Below are positions 1 through 9,403 of a DNA stretch of 64,000 bases, piece after piece. The notes below the pieces were generated by a model. It saw only the letters and a list, made by a program, of their open reading frames with translations, did no database searches and was not told where the DNA came from. Origin of the DNA: [Leptolyngbya] sp. JSC-1. GTDB taxonomy: Bacteria; Cyanobacteriota; Cyanobacteriia; Elainellales; Elainellaceae. The position numbers and the translations under genes are program-made. The first letter of the stretch is position 1. Each line of letters starts with the position of its first letter. The DNA lies in assembly GCA_000733415.1 (NCBI GenBank), contig KL662192.1, positions 771,681-835,680 of the forward strand. The letters are read 5' to 3'.

Positions 1-151
1 TTTGGGGACTGACATACTCCAGGATATGTCCTCGCACGGCTGACTCGATTCCTTCTAGCGTCGTCAATTGTTCCGGTGCTGTTTCCTCATATAGCAAGGC
101 GGCAATGGCACGAGCATGGTCTTGGATTTGTTGCAATTTATCGGCGTCCAT
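1..151 (-). CDS. Transposase N-terminus, ISKra4-like (cut by window edge)
   Basis: A reverse-strand frame opens with ATG at 151 and stays open for 50 codons to the window edge. It begins MDADKLQQIQDH and contains LLYEETAPEQLTTLEGIE and a VSP motif near residue 48. From memory, this acidic alpha-helical start with an LLYEE...LEGIE signature is typical of the N-terminus of cyanobacterial ISKra4-family transposases. The catalytic part lies outside the window, so the family call rests on this short stretch. The sequence before the start (about 240-260, GGGATGCACCCC) may be the end of the element, but the other end is not visible. A non-transposase protein of similar N-terminus cannot be excluded. 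Confidence 0.45.
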   Translation of the reverse strand, partial: MDADKLQQIQDHARAIAALLYEETAPEQLTTLEGIESAVRGHILEYVSPQ

Positions 152-866
152 TCGTTGCACCTCAGAGGTCAGCAATTAATTCCTTAAGCATAATGGAGAT
201 GCTCTGAACTGACCTGTTAAGCATTTCTACCTATTACATAACTGGGATGCACCCCTTTTAAAAGCACAAAACCCAGCCTGGCTGGCCGTTTCAACGTTCT
301 ATATTTAAATTCATAATTGGTTCAACAATGAGTCATTTTAGTTACACTCACCGTGCTTGAAACTCAAACTCAAATATCACCTATTTTCGCTATTGTAAAT
401 CGGTTTAATTATTAACATGACCTGCTTATAGCGTCCACTGAACTACAAAAAGACAGTCCAAAATGATTAGCTTCAGTCAAACTGAAATTATGCGATACAG
501 CCTTTTTCAGGCTAGTGAAGTACGAAAAACGGGGTGCAGGGGCAGTGCCCCTGCATGGGGGCTTCGCCCCCACACCTCCCATACCTCACATGAGTGAAAA
601 ACGCTGTATATTGACGACCTGCCCGAATTGAATTTGGGCAAAGCTAAATCAGTCCTACAGGGTAGAGCTAATTCTGGTTATGAAGCTATCTCTCGTTAAT
701 AGGGGCACACTAAGATCTACTCTTTAAACCTCCAAAATCCACCGCTAATCGCTTCAAATCACTGTTGTACATACTATCCATTCGGTCGTCCATTCAGAAG
801 TTGATTGGCTGGAGTTCACATCGGTGTAGGCTTGATCTAGCTATTGAAATCGCTGCCTCACTTGCT
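152..866. other. Intergenic region before the channel gene
   Basis: No convincing gene. The stretch is AT-rich around 300-480 and carries a double-hairpin repeat at about 533-577. A frame that could extend the channel gene upstream to a TTG at 765 exists, but that leader does not resemble a channel N-terminus. Confidence 0.5.
533..577. repeat. Double-hairpin palindromic repeat
   Basis: Two adjacent perfect hairpins. GCAGGGGCA (536-544) pairs with TGCCCCTGC (546-554), and TGGGGGC (556-562) pairs with GCCCCCA (566-572) around a TTC loop. GGTG before and CACC after could close a third stem, giving a cruciform-like unit. This is the form of the G/C palindromic repeats scattered between cyanobacterial genes. 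There is no T-run, so it is not a plain terminator. Confidence 0.6.
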
Positions 867-1688
867 ATGCACAACTTCAACTCGTCCGATCAACATCAAC
901 AGGCTCTAAATCAGGAGCGGCGGGAGATTCTACAGCAGATCGAGGACTGGTTCGACATTCCCATGCTCATTCTTAGCATTGTTTGGCTTGCTCTATTTGT
1001 GATTGAACTCACATATGGCCTTACGCCTTTGTTAGAAGCAGTCAGCATGACCATCTGGATTGTATTTATTGTGGATTTTCTTGTCGAATTTCTCCTGGCG
1101 CCTGATAAACGTCTTTATCTACAACGAAACTGGCTGACAGTATTATCCCTCGTCCTTCCGGCTCTCAGGGTTTTCCGTATTTTTAAATTCCTACGGGTTC
1201 TGCAAACTACACGCACTATCCGCAGTCTCTGGCTCTTACGCTTACTCACTCAAACCAATCGCGGCATGCGGACCTTGGCAACGAGTGTGCGTCGGCGCGG
1301 CTTCGGTTATGTGGTTGGCTTGACAGCCTTGGTGACGTTGATAGGAGCAGCAGGAATCTATGCATTTGAACAGGATGTACCCAATACAGGTATTCCAGAC
1401 TACAGTACGGCCCTCTGGTGGACGGCCATGTTGATGACAACGATGGGAACTGACTATTCACCCAAAAGCCCGGAAGGAAGAGTGCTTTGCTTTTTTCTGG
1501 CGCTCTACGCCTTCGCCATGTTTGGCTATCTCACAGCCAGTATCGCCAGCTTTTTTATTGGGCAGGATGCAGCTGATCCCAATAGCGAGGTTGTAGGAAT
1601 GGAGGCAATGGCCGATTTAAAGGCTGAAATTGCTGCCTTGCGAGCTGAAATCCACACATTGAACAATCAACAGCAAGAACAATCATAG
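867..1688 (+). CDS. Voltage-gated-like ion channel (ion transporter family)
   Basis: Six-transmembrane cation channel subunit of about 273 residues, expected as a tetramer in the cytoplasmic membrane. S1 lies around residues 31-50, S2 around 59-77 and an arginine/lysine-rich S4 around 101-125 (RVFRIFKFLRVL then more Arg). Next come S5, a pore loop, S6 (about 204-231) and a short helical tail that may be coiled coil. The pore reads TTMGTDYSP where potassium channels have T(V/I)GYGD, so Gly is kept but the GYG triplet is lost. As I recall, related cyanobacterial proteins carry similar TxGSDYWP filters, so ion selectivity is uncertain. The ATG at 867 was chosen over a TTG at 765 because it starts just before the first helix; no strong ribosome-binding site supports either. 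The gene stands alone. Confidence 0.75.
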   Translation: MHNFNSSDQHQQALNQERREILQQIEDWFDIPMLILSIVWLALFVIELTYGLTPLLEAVSMTIWIVFIVDFLVEFLLAPDKRLYLQRNWLTVLSLVLPALRVFRIFKFLRVLQTTRTIRSLWLLRLLTQTNRGMRTLATSVRRRGFGYVVGLTALVTLIGAAGIYAFEQDVPNTGIPDYSTALWWTAMLMTTMGTDYSPKSPEGRVLCFFLALYAFAMFGYLTASIASFFIGQDAADPNSEVVGMEAMADLKAEIAALRAEIHTLNNQQQEQS

Positions 1689-1734
1689 ATGTGGTTGAGG
1701 CAAATCACAGCTACTGGTTGCTGATGAGGTATGA

Positions 1735-1872
1735 GGCGAAATCTTTAAAGGTCAGGAGCTAGAAGTGGGATGGACAGGTTACACTAAGGGGTCATTCATT
1801 CTCGATGTAGCTGCTTCTGCCCGTAAGATTTCGATAAATATTCATGCAGAAGATTTCTTAGGATTGCAGTAA
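1735..1872 (+). pseudogene. C-terminal fragment of an unknown gene
   Basis: A 45-codon open stretch after an in-frame TGA (1732-1734) encodes KGQELEVGWTGY, SFILDVAASA and a final EDFLGLQ before TAA at 1870. The residue pattern looks like real protein (amphipathic strands, a conserved-looking C-terminus), but there is no plausible start codon with a ribosome-binding site. It is probably the decayed end of a gene. The family is not recognised, and a chance frame remains possible. Confidence 0.25.
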
Positions 1873-2386
1873 AAGCCCACTTGGTGAGACTAAATTGATA
1901 TAAATATAGAATGAGGCAAACAAGTATAACCCATACTGCAAACGACAAGGCAAGAATAATTTAAAGATGCATACTAGCTTTAAACACAAGTTGAAAATGC
2001 AATGAACATAATTTTGCATATTGATCATTGTTTGCTTTAATTACTCGCATGAGTAATATCAGATCCTAATTCAATAGCTATAACTTAAATCCCCAATACT
2101 GCAAGAGCACTATTTCCTAGGAAAAGGCTGTACTCACGCAAATCGGCCATATCAAAATGGTGACTAGTCAACGAGATTTGCATATGACAAACTGACAATG
2201 TCTTGTTGCGCTTTGCTAAACTATTCAGCTAAGTAGAACAACATAATTAAACATGAAACCCAAAGGAGGTGTTGTCGCCGCTCGAAAGGCGGCGACAACA
2301 CTCTGATCTTGGTTTTAATTCAGTTGAATTACTTACTTTTCCAATAAAACTTTTACAATAAAAGAAGATAAAATGCGGGGTTCTTT
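1873..2386. other. AT-rich intergenic region
   Basis: No gene seen. The stretch is AT-rich and contains one copy of a hairpin repeat family at 2241-2320, just ahead of the DUF21 gene. Nothing else was recognised. Confidence 0.5.
2241..2320 (-). repeat. Hairpin repeat, copy 1 (conserved arms, variable core)
   Basis: Outer arms CATAATTAAACATGAAACCC and TCTGATCTTGGTTTTAAT flank a perfect stem, GTGTTGTCGCCG pairing with CGGCGACAACAC. The same arms, in opposite orientation, flank a different G/C hairpin at 32148-32245 and 33239-33332. The arms are therefore conserved while the core hairpin has been replaced. Confidence 0.5.
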
Positions 2387-3268
2387 GTGCTACTACAGGC
2401 GTTACATCATTTGCACACCATCGAAGTTGAGTTAGCAGAAACCTTACTGCGCCTAACCCTACTGATGGCGCTGGTACTCGTGATTGGCTTCTTCGTTGCG
2501 GCTGAACTCTCGTTGGTCGCTGCTTCAAAAACCGAGATCAGCCAGTTAGCAGAACAAACCGAGCAACCTCAAGCCAAAGCAGCTCAGCTCGTGCAGCAGG
2601 CCCAAACGAACCTCCAGCAGTACCTCTCAGTCACGCAGACGGGTATCACTGCTGCCAGTCTATTGTTGGGTTGGTTGGGCGAGGGAGCTACCGTTCATTG
2701 GATTGAACCGTGGATTGCCTGGCTACCGCTGGGTCAACTTCCTGCTCAGGTGACAGCCCACTCGATTGCTGTTGTGGTTGCTTTTCTATTCGTCACCTAC
2801 ATTGAGATTCTCTTAGGAGAGCTGATTCCAAAAGTCCTAGCAGCCAATGCACCAGAGAAAACAGCCCTGCTGCTGATTCGCCCACTGCGATTCTGCTCTT
2901 ATCTATTCTACCCGCTGCTGTTGGTATTGAATAGCAATGTGCGGCTGCTGACTGGCTGGTTGATTAAATCACAATCCCTGGTCGAACTTACCAGTTTTGC
3001 CCCCCTAACCATACCCTCACCAGCTCAACCAATTCTGGTTCCAGGCGACATGGAGCTAACGGCTGCAAACCAAGCCTTAGAACTCAACTTACCAGCCCAT
3101 TCCCCGTCCCAAACCGTGGCCGAATTTATGATTGACAAGCTGGGGCATGTGCCGGTTCCAGGCGAACGCATTGTGCATGGCGAGCTAGAGCTAGAGGCTA
3201 CCGGCATTGAAGAAAATTCGCTAAAAACCGTACTGCTACGGCGGCGGCCCCTAGCGGCTCACCATTAA
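2387..3268 (+). CDS. DUF21 / CorC-HlyC-associated membrane protein lacking CBS domains
   Basis: A 293-residue membrane protein of the CNNM/CorC (formerly hemolysin-like) family, which is linked to magnesium and other divalent-cation export. Residues 20-195 form the DUF21 region: FFVAAELSLVAASKTEI near 35-51, then helices and the typical GELIPKVLAANAPE near 144-157. Residues 217-287 match the C-terminal transporter-associated domain (VPVPGERI, then a strand-rich end). Family members usually have a CBS pair between these two parts. Here only about 20 residues separate them, so the nucleotide-sensing module is missing without a frameshift. The start is a GTG; the ATG at 2465 would remove part of the first helix. 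The stop lies 20 bp from the convergent treY. Confidence 0.75.
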   Translation: MLLQALHHLHTIEVELAETLLRLTLLMALVLVIGFFVAAELSLVAASKTEISQLAEQTEQPQAKAAQLVQQAQTNLQQYLSVTQTGITAASLLLGWLGEGATVHWIEPWIAWLPLGQLPAQVTAHSIAVVVAFLFVTYIEILLGELIPKVLAANAPEKTALLLIRPLRFCSYLFYPLLLVLNSNVRLLTGWLIKSQSLVELTSFAPLTIPSPAQPILVPGDMELTAANQALELNLPAHSPSQTVAEFMIDKLGHVPVPGERIVHGELELEATGIEENSLKTVLLRRRPLAAHH

Positions 3269-3288
3269 ATCTAATCAAAGCAAGTGCC

Positions 3289-6066
3289 TCAAGTGGCCAA
3301 CAGCGCTACCGGAAAATGCTGTAGGGCCTGAGCGATCAAAATTTTGCCCTCAGCAGCCAATGATTCAGCCGTAATTAAATTCTGCTGCACTGCTAATCCA
3401 TCCGGCAATTGCAGGTAAGTATCACCCCAAACAGAACCCAAAGGATATTCTCCCGGCTCTACTATCGACGTTAGATAACGGGGAGCAATGGTAATCACCG
3501 TAGAATTCGCGTAGCGGCGAGCGAAGGCAATGATATGGTTTTTGTGCGGTCCCTCTACTTCAAGCGGCTGATAATCGCCTATTTGAAATACGGCTCGATG
3601 CTCGTTTCGCGCCTTGAGGGCTTGGACGATCAGAAATAGCTTGATTTTACCGTTGGCTGGATTGGCTAATAGGCTAGAGATTAGCTTCAGAACGTCAGCT
3701 TGAATCCCAGCTTTAATTTGAGCAAGATAGGTTCGTCGCTGCGCGAAATCAATCGGACGCCGATTATCGGGATCAACCAAACTCAAATCCCAGAGTTCGC
3801 TGCCCTGATAAAAATCGGGAACGCCGGGAGAGGTGAGCTTCAGCAAAGTCTGGGACAGAGAATTGAGCACACCGTAATGGGCAATTCCGTGCTGGAAGGG
3901 CAAAAACACCTGGAGAAACGGATTATCTTCGGTAGCGAGAATAGCATCCACAAACTTGAGACAAGCTTCTTCATAGGTAGGGTTGTTGCGCAACCAGGTT
4001 GTGTAGAGCTTAGCTTCTCGAATTGATTTCAGCATATAGTCTTTGACTCTTCCAACAAAACCGGCTTGTTCCGATTTGACAAAGGGGTAGGCCCCAACTA
4101 GCGTTTGGTAGAGCGCGTACTCATCATTACTGTCGGGAAAGGTAGCCTGCTTGACCTGAGTTTTATGAATCTGATTCAGCTCACTCCAGGCTTGCACCTG
4201 TTGCTGCCATTCCTGCGGCAGTTCCGACAGGACATTCAGGCGTGCCCGGACGTCTTCGCCGCGTTTGGTATCGTGGGTAGATGTTGCGTTCATCGCATGT
4301 GGCCAATGAGCCTGCCGGTGCCGATTAAAGTCATGAAACTCAGCTATACTCAAGCCAAAGTGACTCGGCTCACCGCCCACTTCATTGAGGGAGAGGAGAC
4401 GGTTGTAAACATAGAGCGCAGTATCTTCAACTCCCTTAGCCATCAACGGTCCAGTATATTGCTGTAGCCGCATCACCAAGTAGAGCCATTGATCCTTTTC
4501 AGCCGAGGTGAGGAAGCTGTCATACTCTAGTAGCAGCAGCTTTTCGATAAAATCCAGCTCATGTTGCAGCAGGGGAGCATGATCTTTCGCTGCCTGAATC
4601 ACCTGCTCAATGTATATCCGATCGCTCTCCAGCAAACCGGATTCATTCGTGTAGGTGCGGTAGACCGGAAAACGAGTCAGAACTTCGGCGATAGCCCGCT
4701 TCAAACCATTGATCGTGAAATCATTACCATAGCGATAGCGGTTAGAGATTTGCTTCAGCAGTACTGCCAGGTTATCCACATCGCCAGCTAGGTTTTTGTC
4801 CAGAATCAACTGTTTTTTCTCGGCCACCAGTTCTTCAAATGGCGTTCGGCGTCCGGTAAACTGCCAATAGATTTGATCGAATTTAGCTTGATTCTCGGTT
4901 TGGCAGAAGATGCCGTTGACATAATTCAAATAATCATAGCCAGATGTGCCTTGAATGCTCCAGTTTTGCGGAAGGTCTTCTCCCGGCTGCAAAATTTTTT
5001 CGACTGTAATGTAGGTATTCCCCACCTTTTCTTGTAGCCATTCTAAATACTGGGTTGGATTGTACAAACCATCAATGTGATCAATACGCAATCCAGTAAA
5101 CGTGCCTTGCTCAATTAGCTTGAAAATTAAAGCGTGGGTTGCGTGAAAAACCTTAATTTCCTCAACCTTGACCGAGATCAGTTCGTTGACGGTGAAGAAG
5201 CGACGATAGTTCATTTCTTCGGCTCCCACTTTCCAGAAGGCCAGCCGGAAAAACTGCTCGGACAGTAAACCATCTAGCAAATTGAAGCTGTCGGGATCGC
5301 CGGGTTCACCATTGAAGGTCTGGATATTCTCATCGATAAAGGCTTTGACATCCTGATTCTCCAAATACAGATCCCACAGCAAGCCTTTGACAAATTCGGT
5401 TTGGTCGAGCCGCTGTTGGCCGCTTAGGTCTGGCACACTTTTGAGCGAGTAAAGAATGCCCAGTAGTCGCACAAACACCGGATGTTTGCGGCCCAACTGC
5501 TTGGCTAGTTTACCTAAGTTGTGAGTCAAGAAAGTGGCGTAGGATTCGAGCCGCAGAGGAATGCAGAGGCTGTAGTAATTAACAGTCAATCCAGCTTGAT
5601 CGTAACGTAGTTGAATTTCACCGTTTTCCAAACATTCGCCGTAAAAATTACCCAACAACGGCACCAGAATCGGTTGATGATTTCCATCAAACGGTGAGTT
5701 CCAGGCGATATCAAAATAATTGACATAGTTGGATGCGGGACCATTTTCTAACACATCCATTAACCATCGGTTAGCGCTGTCATAGGCCATGTGGTTTGGC
5801 ACAATATCCTGAAGCCAACCCATCTGCCGCCGCTGAAGGGATTGCACGAGCTGCTCAAATGCCACTTCGGTACCCAGTTCTGGATTGATTTGAGTAGGGT
5901 CTACGACATCATAGCCGTGGGTGCTACCCGCCCTAGCTTTGAAAATTGGAGAAGCGTAAAGATCCGAAATCCCTAAATCAGTCAGGTAATCAACAATTTG
6001 ATTAGCAACATCAAAGCCAAAATCAGCGGTGAACTGAATCCGATAGGTCGCTTGAGGAATCCGCAT
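3289..6066 (-). CDS. treY: Malto-oligosyltrehalose synthase
   Basis: A 925-residue GH13 enzyme (EC 5.4.99.15). It isomerises the reducing-end alpha-1,4 bond of maltooligosaccharides to alpha-1,1, making the substrate from which TreZ releases trehalose. The N-terminus (IPQATYRIQF, then YASPIFKARAGSTHGYDV) is diagnostic. The catalytic core shows GLRIDHIDGL with the nucleophile Asp near 329, VEKIL with the acid/base Glu near 356, and ATSTHDTKRGEDVRARL near 600. The length is normal or slightly longer than usual. The ATG at 6066 directly precedes the conserved start. No treZ or treH lies beside it, so the rest of the pathway must be encoded elsewhere. Trehalose is a common osmolyte in desiccation-tolerant cyanobacteria. 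Confidence 0.93.
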   Translation of the reverse strand: MRIPQATYRIQFTADFGFDVANQIVDYLTDLGISDLYASPIFKARAGSTHGYDVVDPTQINPELGTEVAFEQLVQSLQRRQMGWLQDIVPNHMAYDSANRWLMDVLENGPASNYVNYFDIAWNSPFDGNHQPILVPLLGNFYGECLENGEIQLRYDQAGLTVNYYSLCIPLRLESYATFLTHNLGKLAKQLGRKHPVFVRLLGILYSLKSVPDLSGQQRLDQTEFVKGLLWDLYLENQDVKAFIDENIQTFNGEPGDPDSFNLLDGLLSEQFFRLAFWKVGAEEMNYRRFFTVNELISVKVEEIKVFHATHALIFKLIEQGTFTGLRIDHIDGLYNPTQYLEWLQEKVGNTYITVEKILQPGEDLPQNWSIQGTSGYDYLNYVNGIFCQTENQAKFDQIYWQFTGRRTPFEELVAEKKQLILDKNLAGDVDNLAVLLKQISNRYRYGNDFTINGLKRAIAEVLTRFPVYRTYTNESGLLESDRIYIEQVIQAAKDHAPLLQHELDFIEKLLLLEYDSFLTSAEKDQWLYLVMRLQQYTGPLMAKGVEDTALYVYNRLLSLNEVGGEPSHFGLSIAEFHDFNRHRQAHWPHAMNATSTHDTKRGEDVRARLNVLSELPQEWQQQVQAWSELNQIHKTQVKQATFPDSNDEYALYQTLVGAYPFVKSEQAGFVGRVKDYMLKSIREAKLYTTWLRNNPTYEEACLKFVDAILATEDNPFLQVFLPFQHGIAHYGVLNSLSQTLLKLTSPGVPDFYQGSELWDLSLVDPDNRRPIDFAQRRTYLAQIKAGIQADVLKLISSLLANPANGKIKLFLIVQALKARNEHRAVFQIGDYQPLEVEGPHKNHIIAFARRYANSTVITIAPRYLTSIVEPGEYPLGSVWGDTYLQLPDGLAVQQNLITAESLAAEGKILIAQALQHFPVALLAT

Positions 6067-6345
6067 TGTAATTTACGATACATCCAAGTTTAGGTTTAGG
6101 CTAACAGCACATTACCGAGATTAGTCAATTTTGCCTATCTCTCGCAGGATAGAAACCAGACAGGTGCATTTCAAAAAAGCATCAGGCACCAGCAGGGCAA
6201 TTGAACAACCCAACTGATACCCAATTCATAGAAATAGAAACAGGCTGACGGATCTTCGCGTATGCGTTACATCGTTAGCTCATCTATTACCGCAGCAGTA
6301 CTGATTCACATACCGACCCAAATAGTCCACTGAATAAATGACTGA

Positions 6346-6960
6346 CTAAACCGAAGCAGTCTGAGTAGGTTGTCCTGCATCCGGCCTGTTTAGGGACAGC
6401 ATCAGGCGAGAAATTCCAGTAAAAAGCACGCTAGCACCGACCAGAGTACCCAAGAGCCAAGGCGCATCAAACGGCCACTGGAACCAAATCATTCCACCCA
6501 GCAGCAGGGTGATTACCCCATCCCCCAGAACCCACAACCAGTTTTTCTGTGACCGCAGCCGAAAGGCAAGAATCAATTCAAACACACCTTCGGTAAGCAG
6601 GAAGCTGCCTAATAATAACGTCAGGGTCAAAATACCAGTATATGGGTAGACAAACAGCATAATACCAGTAGCAACATAGAGAATGCCCAATAGAAGCTGC
6701 CAGATAAAACCACCCGATTGGCGCATCTGAAACGCATAAACGATCTTGGCAGCACCCGCCGACACCAAAATCAGAGCCGCCCAAGTTTCTACAAAGATCG
6801 TGGAAGCAACTGGTAGAGCAATAGCCGCAATTCCCAACACGATCAGCAGTACTCCAATCCAAGGAGAACCACCCACTCTGGGAGCAAGTCCATCGGGTCG
6901 AGAAGCGGTTGGATTTGTGGCGTTCGCATTAGTGGCGTCAGGATTTGTATTTGTCGTCAT
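6346..6960 (-). CDS. HdeD-like DUF308 membrane protein
   Basis: About 204 residues. A polar, Asn/Thr/Ala-rich N-terminal 25 residues is followed by six hydrophobic segments arranged as repeated helix pairs (WIGVLLIVLGIAAIALPVAS, then LILVSAGAAKIVYAF and so on). This is the DUF308 pattern of HdeD, the acid-resistance membrane protein of enterobacteria; the role in cyanobacteria is unknown. The longer frame up to 7053 starts with TTG and adds a Cys/Asn-rich leader of no known type, so the ATG at 6960 is preferred. Neither start has a strong ribosome-binding site. It is followed upstream on the same strand by a DUF4112 gene after about 120 bp. Confidence 0.75.
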   Translation of the reverse strand: MTTNTNPDATNANATNPTASRPDGLAPRVGGSPWIGVLLIVLGIAAIALPVASTIFVETWAALILVSAGAAKIVYAFQMRQSGGFIWQLLLGILYVATGIMLFVYPYTGILTLTLLLGSFLLTEGVFELILAFRLRSQKNWLWVLGDGVITLLLGGMIWFQWPFDAPWLLGTLVGASVLFTGISRLMLSLNRPDAGQPTQTASV

Positions 6961-7081
6961 ATTGGTCGTCTGGTTCAAAGCAACATCACCGATCAGGTTA
7001 GGAAATTTTTCAGAGCCACAACAGTTCCTTTGGGTAGACTCTAGGCTTTGCAATAGCAGCAGCTATACCTAAACGATGAAA

Positions 7082-7498
7082 CTATATCTGAAGCGCCACA
7101 TCCTTCTGAGTACTTGCTAAATCAAGCGGGTCAGCATTTTCTAGATCAGGTTCGGCAACCTGTAAGTACTGTTCTAGAAGCGCTAAATTGCGAATATTGG
7201 ATTTATAAAAGGCATCAAATAAATCGCCAAACAGAGGAATAGTTCCGACCACAGCTTCTAAACCAATGTTGAACAGCATGCGACGAATTACCGCACCAGG
7301 CAGATGAAATCGGGTTGCCAAATAGAGAATGTACAACGAAAACCCCGTTGCAACTAGGTCACCAGCTCCTGGAACTAAACCGATGATTGGATCAAGTCCA
7401 AATCGCACGCCAATCACAGGAAGACGGAACGCACTATCCATCAGACGGCTGAACCAGCGAATTCGATTTAAAGTAGCAATACGTTGAGCAATATCCAT
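7082..7498 (-). CDS. DUF4112 domain protein
   Basis: About 138 residues. The core IGVRFGLDPIIGLVPGAGD followed by a hydrophobic segment and VVGTIPLFGDLFDAFYKSN is the DUF4112 signature: two short membrane-associated hairpins separated by a helix. Function is unknown; family members are small membrane proteins. The start was placed at ATG 7498 (MDIAQRI), where family similarity begins; an in-frame ATG at 7588 would add 30 residues that look unstructured. The upstream leader at 7595-7650 contains imperfect repeats of GATTGAATTGA. Confidence 0.75.
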   Translation of the reverse strand: MDIAQRIATLNRIRWFSRLMDSAFRLPVIGVRFGLDPIIGLVPGAGDLVATGFSLYILYLATRFHLPGAVIRRMLFNIGLEAVVGTIPLFGDLFDAFYKSNIRNLALLEQYLQVAEPDLENADPLDLASTQKDVALQI

Positions 7499-7690
7499 AC
7501 TTGCGATCATACAGTGGCTAACCAGCCTACTAACTTGTATCCCAGGGTAGATCTTGCTTAAGCCACCGTAGCCGTTTGCAGGTACCATTTTGAATTGATC
7601 TGGTTAAGTTGACCCGATTGAATTGACCTGATTGAATTGAGCTTAAACCTGACCTTGATCTGACAGCCTCTATCACGCAAATTGCTGCCT

Positions 7691-9403
7691 ATGCGGACTG
7701 TTTCTGCCCCTACCCTGCCATTTGCTCAATCTATAACTTTACTACCGCTACTGCGGCGAGACGAGTTAGGGCAGCAAGCTGCTGCCCAATTTTCTGCCTC
7801 TACAACCCCCAAGCCGCTCGCCAATTTTTGGCATCGCTCTAGTCAGAATCTCAGCCAGAACCTCAGTCGAAATTATCAGCAAAGCCAGTCCAGCCGCTCC
7901 GCAAAGCTGCCTAACTTGAGGTCTAAGAGGTCTAAGTCGATGTTTAACTTGCCGATGCGACCTGGTTTTACCCTGACATCCCACTCCGACTCTGGCTTGC
8001 TGGGCGACAATAAAACGACCGCCGCTAGCGTTGACCTATTTGGTTTGACTTCACCCAATGTCAAAGTATCCCTCCAGGGGACATCGTTAGTCACCACCGC
8101 GAATGCAGCCGGTCAATTTCTGTTTACCGACATCCCCCTCAGCCCAGGCACCACATCATTGACCGTCGCAGCTCAGAATCGATTTGGCACTCGCCGCTTT
8201 ACTACCAGCCTCGAACGAGTCACTGCCGATTCTGTCGATGCGGTGCTCAACTGGAACGCCACCATCCTGCGCACGATTCGAGCGGAGGGAGTGGGTGGAT
8301 TGACCGCCGCTCGCACCCTAGCCATCGCCCATGTTGCCATTGATGATGCAGTCAACGCTCTCGTGGGGAACACCCGTCTATATCGTCCGGTGGCAGAGCC
8401 GATTCCGGCTTCAGCGTCAGTAGCTGCAACCGCAGCCGGAGCCGCCTACCAAGTTCTATCCCAACTTTACCCCAGGCAAAAACCCCAACTAGATGCAGAA
8501 CTCTTAGCTTGGCTCACGGCCCTATCCGAATCCGAAACCGCAGAAGCGAGCGGGGTCGCCTTTGGGCAAACCGTAGCGGATGGAATTCTGGCAGCCCGGC
8601 GTGACGATGGCTCTGACCGCTCCCTGGCCTATCAGGCCAAAATCAAACCTGGGCTGTGGCGTCCCACTCCCCCTCGCTTCCTGCCAGCAGCAGGCGTTGC
8701 CTGGAGGCAAGTGGCTCTCTTCGTGCTCCAGCAAGCAGCCCAGTTTCGGCCTGAGGCTCCCCCCCGATTGGCAAGCCGCACCTACGCTGATCAACTCAAC
8801 CAAGTCAAGCGCCTCGGTCAAATCGACAGTACCAGCCGCACTGCCGAACAAACGCAAATCGCTCGCTTCTGGCTTGGCAATCCTGGAACTTCCACCTTTC
8901 CTGGCCTGTGGAACGAAATTGCCGCTCAGACTGCCGAGCAAACCAGAACCACCCTGTTGAACAATGCGCGATTGTTTGCGCAGCTCAACCTAGCGCTCGT
9001 GGATGCCAGCATTGCCGCCTGGGACACAAAATACACCTACCGCTCCTGGCGACCCGTAACCGCAATTCGGTTAGCTGGCTCGGATGGCAATGCCGCGACT
9101 CGTGCCGTCCCCGATTGGCAATCTTTCCTGGAAACACCTGCCCACCCCGACTATGTTTCGGCCCATAGTACCTTTGCCGGAGCCGCTGCAATGGTGCTCA
9201 CCCGGACCTTTGGCTCCTATCGGTTTACCGCAACCTCGTTCGACCTGCCTGGTATCCGTCGTTCGTTTCAATCCTTTGATGAGGCAGCCACAGAAGCAGG
9301 TATGAGCCGCATTTATGGAGGCATTCATACGATGTCAGCCAACCGGGCTGGAGTTCGTTTAGGGCGACAGGTGGCGAATTATGTGCTGCAAGTGAGGGAG
9401 TAG
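7691..9403 (+). CDS. Vanadium-dependent haloperoxidase-like protein (PAP2 superfamily)
   Basis: About 570 residues. The C-terminal half has the vanadate/phosphate pocket of the vanadium haloperoxidase and PAP2 phosphatase superfamily: YRSWRPVTAIR near 450, HPDYVSAHSTFAGAA near 485-499 and SRIYGGIHT with the axial-type His near 546. An N-terminal Ser/Arg-rich stretch (1-100) is followed by an Ig-like beta domain of about 75 residues (VDLFGLTSPNVKVSLQG...AAQNRFG). That arrangement is common in secreted cyanobacterial multidomain proteins. No classical signal peptide is seen. It could oxidise halides with peroxide, but it may equally be a phosphatase-like relative. ATG 7691 is preferred to TTG 7682. 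The last codons run into a heptamer repeat array that supplies the stop codon. Confidence 0.8.
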   Translation: MRTVSAPTLPFAQSITLLPLLRRDELGQQAAAQFSASTTPKPLANFWHRSSQNLSQNLSRNYQQSQSSRSAKLPNLRSKRSKSMFNLPMRPGFTLTSHSDSGLLGDNKTTAASVDLFGLTSPNVKVSLQGTSLVTTANAAGQFLFTDIPLSPGTTSLTVAAQNRFGTRRFTTSLERVTADSVDAVLNWNATILRTIRAEGVGGLTAARTLAIAHVAIDDAVNALVGNTRLYRPVAEPIPASASVAATAAGAAYQVLSQLYPRQKPQLDAELLAWLTALSESETAEASGVAFGQTVADGILAARRDDGSDRSLAYQAKIKPGLWRPTPPRFLPAAGVAWRQVALFVLQQAAQFRPEAPPRLASRTYADQLNQVKRLGQIDSTSRTAEQTQIARFWLGNPGTSTFPGLWNEIAAQTAEQTRTTLLNNARLFAQLNLALVDASIAAWDTKYTYRSWRPVTAIRLAGSDGNAATRAVPDWQSFLETPAHPDYVSAHSTFAGAAAMVLTRTFGSYRFTATSFDLPGIRRSFQSFDEAATEAGMSRIYGGIHTMSANRAGVRLGRQVANYVLQVRE

